The notes beneath the pieces were generated by a model, which was not told the origin of the DNA, made no database searches, and saw only the letters and a list, made by a program, of their open reading frames with translations. A stretch of 37,520 nucleotides of DNA from a virus: IMG/VR virus record IMGVR_UViG_3300032092_000105, positions 1-37,520 of that record; one strand, written 5' to 3'. Below are positions 32,775 through 37,520 of this stretch, piece after piece; the first letter of the stretch is position 1; each line of letters begins with the position of its first letter. The translations under genes and the position numbers were made by a program.

Positions 32775-35700
32775 TATCCTCTCCTTACTGCACTTTCAGT
32801 AGACATAACAGACAAAGCATGTATTTCTATTCTAGATGTAGCACTCGTCCCATATATTTCTACCTCTAACCATGTGCCACGTAATTCATTTGGCACTTGA
32901 CGAAATCCTACTGCTTTATCTTGATTTGCAAGTGTTGTGTATTGACCAGTAGTACTTATGCCTTTATTGTTCGACAGCTTCCAAGTAAAAGTTGTAATTG
33001 ACGGTACATAATAATGCACATTAACCTGATGTGGCCTATTTGTACCGTAATATGCAACCCCTTCCGCATAAGTTTGACCATAACGACGTGTTGTAATTTT
33101 CCAATCAATACCTTGCGTTGCACCTGCGTATGTTGGCCTGTCAGTAAAGCCTTCAAGTCTATATATTTGCCCATTAGATGCACCAACATACATATCTGCT
33201 ACATCATTAGTAGATGTACATGAAACAGCACTCGTTGCATACATCTGTGCACTACTGAATACTGGAAGCTTCCATTTTACCCAGCCAGTAGTTCTTGTGT
33301 CGTACAGATAAATAACCGTATTCTGATTTGCTGTTGATGCACCGGCAACTGGAGCGAATGCATACAATCTACGCTCATGTGCCAACATGATAATGTCACT
33401 ATATGCTGCTGCTCCAATATAATTTGCAGATCCAGTAGGTCCATAATCCATAGACCGTGGATTTAAAACTGCTTCAAGAGGAAGGCTTATTGGCTCTATC
33501 TTTGTGCCATTCATTACACTGATGCCAAAACTCGATACGTGTAATGCCTGACCAACTAAACTAGCAATACCTTTACTTGCCAGTAAACCAGCACCGGGTT
33601 CACGTATAAATTGCTGTGCTTGAAAAGAAGTTGGATCAAATCCCATAATTGGGACAATGCTGTTTTCGCGATATGCGATAAGTACAGCAGATGTATCACC
33701 ACCTGCTGCAACCATACCGTCAGCAACATATGACAATAGGTTAACAATCTTCTCGTTATCATCCTGTGAACCAATCGTCATAAATGCACCCTTGATTGCC
33801 ATAAAGGGATCTTGGACATCAGGGATATTTGTTGTGTATACGCCGTATTCGTTGTCTTTATTTAATGGCCATGTCGCATATAGCCCATTATCCTTTGATA
33901 CAAATAACCTCTGTTTGTGATTTGCAATAGTGCTTAAACCAGTTGGTAATTGATTTCTGCCAGTGTGATGAAACATCCCCGGCCTACCAATGTTTGTTGG
34001 AAACAATATATCTGTATCACGAACGTCATCGTAGATTGTGTAGGACGCAGTATTAGTTGACCATGTTACATCAAACGTTACAGCATCACTATTTACTAAC
34101 GTGCTAGTAGTGTAGTCGAATACTTTTGCGTTTTGCCCCGTATAAGATGCGCCTGTACCGATGTTTGTCGGTATCATCGCAATCAGTCGCGGCATACCAT
34201 CAGTAAATAACGTGTCGCATCTACGATAGATTAGTATGTAATCATAATCATAATTTGTTGTAGATGTTCGCAAACCAGTGTCAGTAAACGTTATACGCCC
34301 ACGACTATATGCTACGGATGACTCTATCTCAGGGCTAAACTCTGATGGCACTGTCTCTACACCCTCACCCGGAGGTGCAACAATGTTGTATGCAGATGTT
34401 GCTCTCCATGCAGCAGGAGCTGATTTCCATCTAGTGTAAAGGTATTTATACCTATTGTCTGGAGTCATACCTCCTTGGCGCACAACGTCACCAAGGCCAA
34501 TTAATACTGCGTCTACGGGTACATCTGGTATATCTTCGTCAAAACGTAGATAAATAGCAGTAACAGCATCACGACTCGTACCCGGTATGGGAAATAACTG
34601 AAACTCTAAAAATCGAGTTTGTGCGTTATATGCAGCTTGACCTGTCCAAACAATGGACCCAGCTTCTTGTATCCCAAGACTAATCGGCATAGCGACAGTT
34701 CTAATATTAGGGTGTAGCTCAGCACGTATACCAATGCCCCTATCATTAGATAAGTCTGGTGTTCCTGTAATAGCCAGCTTTATCAGTCTATTCTGTACAT
34801 ATCCGCCATATAAACCTTTTACGTTAGTGTTTATCTGAGCAGCTTTAAATCCAGCTAAACCTAGATCTGTAGTTGTTGCGTTGTCATTAGCACTAGAGAG
34901 GACGCTGTATAAATACACGCCATCAATTAATACGCCGGGATCATTGTCGCGTGACCACCCACTATTGCTTAATTGGATGCGTACCTTATCAAGAGTTCCT
35001 TCAAAATCACGGAAGTCTACAACATACTCAAATTGAACCCAGTCAGCTGTAGTTTGCTTAGGGGCTGCGTCTGCCACTGCTGTAAATTGCGCACCGTTAA
35101 TAACGCCAGTAGTGCTGTATCCAGTAACTGTAACGTTTAAGTATTGACCATTAAAAGGTTTAGCATCATCATAATTCATTAGGTTGAATGTCAACCTAAA
35201 TAATCCATTTACCTTAGCCGTACTACCATTTTGCGAATATGTAGGTAAGCCAGATATCTCTTGGATGATGTAATCTGTTGGCTTATCGATATGGACTATA
35301 TTTCCTGTAGTACGCCCATCAGCACCCTGTGAAACAGTACCTTTACTACCAGCCCACGGTAATGCATGAATTCTAACCAGCTGTCCTGAGCCTGTACCGA
35401 TCGATGGCGAGCCACCAATTGTGTTCCAGTTAGAACACGTAGTACCAGTAGCTGTACCAAAAAGAGGATTAAGAACACGGTTGTCAGATGGACTAGCACT
35501 TGAAAATGTTGCTTGCGCTGCACTGTCACCATACGTACCAGACGTGTACGTCTTAATTGCTTTTACAATCCCAACAGCATTTGGCTTTGTTGACGTAGGC
35601 CCATTCACCGTAGGTAAAGATGCAGCAATAGTGCCGTTAGTTCTAAATAATGAGAACGATGAGCCAGCCCCACCAACTCCATAAATGTATCGACCATATT

Positions 35701-36079
35701 GAGTCATACGAACAAGTTTCCCCGATGAGGGGAAACTAAATGACGCACCAGTCGTTTGGTCAGTTAATTCCGTTTCAGCAGCTGGAGCACCTGATGGGTC
35801 AGTAGCATATAACTTTCCATTTTTTGCATAAACTAACTTGCTGACTGTAGCCGAACTTTTCAAAGCTGTAAGTTCGTATACAGGATTAGCAATAAACGTA
35901 TTCATGATTCCGCGAAAACCATTCCTCAAGACGGGAGAGCTTCCATCAATCATCATGTTTTCAATATTTTGCGCGTAACCATCTTTCAACTTATTTGGCT
36001 GTGTTCGAGTATCCATGCCAATCCATGTAACATCACCTAATATATATGATTGCTGATTGTTCATTGCTTTGATTGCCAT
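32774..36079 (-). CDS. Large tail protein with repeated beta structure
   Basis: About 1101 residues from ATG 36079, which shares a base with the preceding stop (TAATG); an in-frame ATG at 36088 would give 1104. The opening (LGDVTWIGMDTRTQPNKL, then LKDGYAQNIENMMIDGSS, then PVLRNGFRG) is the start typical of phage tail/connector proteins of beta-propeller type. The rest is beta-rich with Tyr/Asn/Gly turns, including domains like ITFTDTGLRTSTTNYDYDYI and LFVSKDNGLYATWP, as in blades. Role inferred: tail nozzle or tail-tip, as with gp12 of T7-like phages; exact homologue not identified. Confidence 0.7.
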   Translation of the reverse strand: MAIKAMNNQQSYILGDVTWIGMDTRTQPNKLKDGYAQNIENMMIDGSSPVLRNGFRGIMNTFIANPVYELTALKSSATVSKLVYAKNGKLYATDPSGAPAAETELTDQTTGASFSFPSSGKLVRMTQYGRYIYGVGGAGSSFSLFRTNGTIAASLPTVNGPTSTKPNAVGIVKAIKTYTSGTYGDSAAQATFSSASPSDNRVLNPLFGTATGTTCSNWNTIGGSPSIGTGSGQLVRIHALPWAGSKGTVSQGADGRTTGNIVHIDKPTDYIIQEISGLPTYSQNGSTAKVNGLFRLTFNLMNYDDAKPFNGQYLNVTVTGYSTTGVINGAQFTAVADAAPKQTTADWVQFEYVVDFRDFEGTLDKVRIQLSNSGWSRDNDPGVLIDGVYLYSVLSSANDNATTTDLGLAGFKAAQINTNVKGLYGGYVQNRLIKLAITGTPDLSNDRGIGIRAELHPNIRTVAMPISLGIQEAGSIVWTGQAAYNAQTRFLEFQLFPIPGTSRDAVTAIYLRFDEDIPDVPVDAVLIGLGDVVRQGGMTPDNRYKYLYTRWKSAPAAWRATSAYNIVAPPGEGVETVPSEFSPEIESSVAYSRGRITFTDTGLRTSTTNYDYDYILIYRRCDTLFTDGMPRLIAMIPTNIGTGASYTGQNAKVFDYTTSTLVNSDAVTFDVTWSTNTASYTIYDDVRDTDILFPTNIGRPGMFHHTGRNQLPTGLSTIANHKQRLFVSKDNGLYATWPLNKDNEYGVYTTNIPDVQDPFMAIKGAFMTIGSQDDNEKIVNLLSYVADGMVAAGGDTSAVLIAYRENSIVPIMGFDPTSFQAQQFIREPGAGLLASKGIASLVGQALHVSSFGISVMNGTKIEPISLPLEAVLNPRSMDYGPTGSANYIGAAAYSDIIMLAHERRLYAFAPVAGASTANQNTVIYLYDTRTTGWVKWKLPVFSSAQMYATSAVSCTSTNDVADMYVGASNGQIYRLEGFTDRPTYAGATQGIDWKITTRRYGQTYAEGVAYYGTNRPHQVNVHYYVPSITTFTWKLSNNKGISTTGQYTTLANQDKAVGFRQVPNELRGTWLEVEIYGTSATSRIEIHALSVMSTESAVRRG

Positions 36080-36765
36080 TACATACACCCCATTCGCTTG
36101 TAAGTTTTTACAAGAGTTGCGTCTCTAGTACTTGTATCTACTTGATCACCAAGTAAGTCATTTACCGTATACCCACAGGCTAATGGCAATAGATTTAAAT
36201 AGTCTGGGCATTCACATAAATTAGGTTGTGTGCCATTTGCAACAAGATTTGCAATACCAATAATATTTGCAAATAACGGTACAGCTGGAGTAGTTGGAGA
36301 AATTGCAAACGCTAAAATATTTGCTGTGCCAGATATAGAAGCAGTTCTTACAAATGATAATTCAGCAGTTAGATTTGCATTACCAATAATATTGCTAAAT
36401 AAAAGCGTAGGACTTACTACAGTACCTGTAGAGCTAAGTGAACCTGTGCCAACTATAGATGACTGCAGTTGCGTAGATCGCAAAGCTGTTAAGTTTGCAA
36501 TGCCAGTAATTGACGCTGAACCGGGACTTACTACAGATGCAACAGAAGTAAGATTAGCAATACCAGTTAACGATGCACTGCGTTGAATTGCTGGTTGGGC
36601 GTTAAGTGTAGCAATACCAGTAAGCGATGCACTACGTTGAACAGCAGGTTGTGCATTAAGCGTACCAATACCATTAAGGCTTGCTGATGCATTTGTAACT
36701 CCAACTGAGGGTGCAGCAAGCCTTGCAGCAATAAATGCTACTGTTATGTAACCAGCAAATGCCAT
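36079..36765 (-). CDS. Repeat-rich beta protein
   Basis: A 228-residue protein. Residues 25-180 consist of about eight 17-22-residue units with the core A-S-[LI]-x-G-I-A-x-L (for example SASLTGIATLNAQPAIQRS). Alternating small and hydrophobic residues suggest a stack of beta-strands. The C-terminal 45 residues form a separate Cys-containing domain (CECPDYLNLL ... LACGYTVNDLLGD ... RMGCM). It lies between Gp80-like and large tail proteins, so probably a tail or fibre accessory part. The start has no clear ribosome binding site; the previous stop is 5 bases away. Confidence 0.65.
   Translation of the reverse strand: MAFAGYITVAFIAARLAAPSVGVTNASASLNGIGTLNAQPAVQRSASLTGIATLNAQPAIQRSASLTGIANLTSVASVVSPGSASITGIANLTALRSTQLQSSIVGTGSLSSTGTVVSPTLLFSNIIGNANLTAELSFVRTASISGTANILAFAISPTTPAVPLFANIIGIANLVANGTQPNLCECPDYLNLLPLACGYTVNDLLGDQVDTSTRDATLVKTYKRMGCM
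36556..36690 (-). repeat. 54-bp tandem repeats in the repeat-rich tail gene
   Basis: Units begin at 36556, 36610 and 36664 (exact 54-base spacing; the third is partial and diverged). The first two are nearly identical, encoding an 18-residue unit with GIATLNAQPA. Older copies further along the gene are recognisable only in protein. Confidence 0.75.
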
Positions 36766-36769
36766 TTAA

Positions 36770-37234
36770 TTAGTCAAGCGATACAGAAATTGCACCAGCT
36801 GCAAACGTAATGGATTGACCTGCTGTAAGAGTTACTGATCCTCCAGTTAAATCTCCATAGTAAATTCCAAAAGTTTCAAGTGATGATCCTACGGTTGAAC
36901 TTGTACAAATAGCAATACCGACAATACCTGTATGTGTTGCTGTAGCAGTAAATGTAATTGCTTGTGCATTGACTAATGGTGCTCCATTAGCTGAAGCTAC
37001 GTTAGTACCAGCTCCAGTTGAAAATTGCTGTCCAGCCGTACCACTAAATGCTGGTCTTCCAGTTCCTGTATAGCTACCACCTGCTGCTAATTCAGCAATA
37101 GTTCCATCGTTTGTACTGTTAGTCAGGAATGCTAAGAATAAAGCGGTTCCGCCTTTAGCTGTAAAACCAGCTCCGCGTAAGGTCGAATTTAATACTTCAG
37201 ACTCTAAAGTGTTTGTGAAAGCTGTATTTGCCAT
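36770..37234 (-). CDS. Gp80-like tail/decoration protein
   Basis: A 154-residue, almost wholly beta protein: NTLESEVLNSTLRGAGFT (7-24) then LFLAFLTN, YTGTGRPAF, ITFTATATHTGIVGIAICTS, and a closing LTAGQSITFAAGAISVSLD. This order (short helix with LESEVLN, L-x-L-A-F-L-T, closing G-Q-S-I-x-F-A-A-G) matches small phage tail-fibre-like/Gp80-type proteins found next to fibre genes in many phages. Role likely structural. AGGTAGG precedes the ATG. Confidence 0.7.
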   Translation of the reverse strand: MANTAFTNTLESEVLNSTLRGAGFTAKGGTALFLAFLTNSTNDGTIAELAAGGSYTGTGRPAFSGTAGQQFSTGAGTNVASANGAPLVNAQAITFTATATHTGIVGIAICTSSTVGSSLETFGIYYGDLTGGSVTLTAGQSITFAAGAISVSLD

Positions 37235-37236
37235 AA

Positions 37237-37520
37237 CTACGCACCTACCTTTACAATTGGATCTGCACTAGCATTTGTTGTAATTGGTTGCGACCAGATT
37301 ACTGTTGTATCCGCTTCATTGTACACATCAACTTGCGTACCGCCCGATGCATCTACCTTGTTGCGTAAAATGCGTAAGGCATTACGAACTGTTCTACCAT
37401 TAGATGTAGTTGACACTTCATTTCCAGAACTGTCAAGATTGCGTTTAAGAATAGCATCAGCTATTTCCTCAACCGCACTAGTAGCAAGTGCATTTGCATC
37501 AATAGCACCAGCTGCAAAAT
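37237..37520 (-). CDS. 3' end of a tail fibre/baseplate-type protein (5' end outside window)
   Basis: The frame is open from the window edge and ends with TAG at 37239-37237, giving 94 residues. It reads FAAGAIDANALATSAVEEIA, then DAILKRNLDSSG, then GRTVRNALRILRNKVDASGG, and ends with a Thr-rich strand and TTVIWSQPITT. This order (A-x-A-I-D-A-x-A-[IL]-A, then EIADAIL-R, then NALR-LRNK, then a short beta end) is a C-terminal module common in phage tail fibres and neck/tail proteins. The 5' part lies beyond base 37520. Stop to next ATG: 2 bases. Confidence 0.75.
   Translation of the reverse strand, partial: FAAGAIDANALATSAVEEIADAILKRNLDSSGNEVSTTSNGRTVRNALRILRNKVDASGGTQVDVYNEADTTVIWSQPITTNASADPIVKVGA

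Noticed and set aside
1-37520. tRNA genes, integrase and insertion sequences
   Set aside because: No cloverleaf, recombinase motif or terminal inverted repeat noticed on either strand; gene packing leaves almost no room.

Overview
The window looks like part of a tailed double-stranded DNA phage, most likely a podovirus-type phage of a bacterial host that the sequence does not identify. Genes are densely packed, almost all intergenic gaps are under 60 bases, and start and stop codons overlap throughout (TAATG and ATGA junctions). I recognise no rRNA, tRNA, CRISPR, insertion sequence or integrase. Terminase, portal, capsid and DNA polymerase genes are not here and presumably lie outside the window.

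Layout. (1) 1-1750, plus strand: small unknown genes with strong GGAG-type ribosome binding sites, separated by rho-independent terminator-like hairpins (two with GNRA tetraloops), then a sigma70-like promoter at 1717-1746. (2) 1770-10200, plus strand: about 22 mostly unknown small genes. Recognisable family resemblances are a DUF1281/Api92-like protein (8694), a phage protein with GDPVAVP and GYTHQW signatures (6745), an NGWTNYATW-domain protein fused to a helix-turn-helix (6236) and a zinc ribbon (6009). Three of the gene clusters here start after a nearly identical 36-base leader that can fold as an H-type pseudoknot. (3) 10224-12452: recombination genes (VRR-NUC-like nuclease, Rad52-like annealing protein, Gam/gp157-like protein). 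(4) 12460-15661: two hairpins, then replication genes (DNA-binding protein, winged-helix initiator, putative helicase loader, DnaB-type helicase). (5) 15644-37520, minus strand, transcribed right to left: end of a tail/fibre protein, a Gp80-like beta protein, a repeat-rich protein, a 1.1-kresidue tail protein, a small fibre-like protein, three internal/ejection-type proteins including a 4459-residue giant with an HEVSH metallopeptidase motif, and a CHAP-type lysin.

The two halves converge and overlap by 18 bases at 15644-15661. The plus half is the early takeover, recombination and replication programme; the minus half is the late tail, DNA delivery and lysis programme. The most unusual items are the triplicated pseudoknot leader and the giant protein. 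Family names come from remembered sequence signatures, not from searches.
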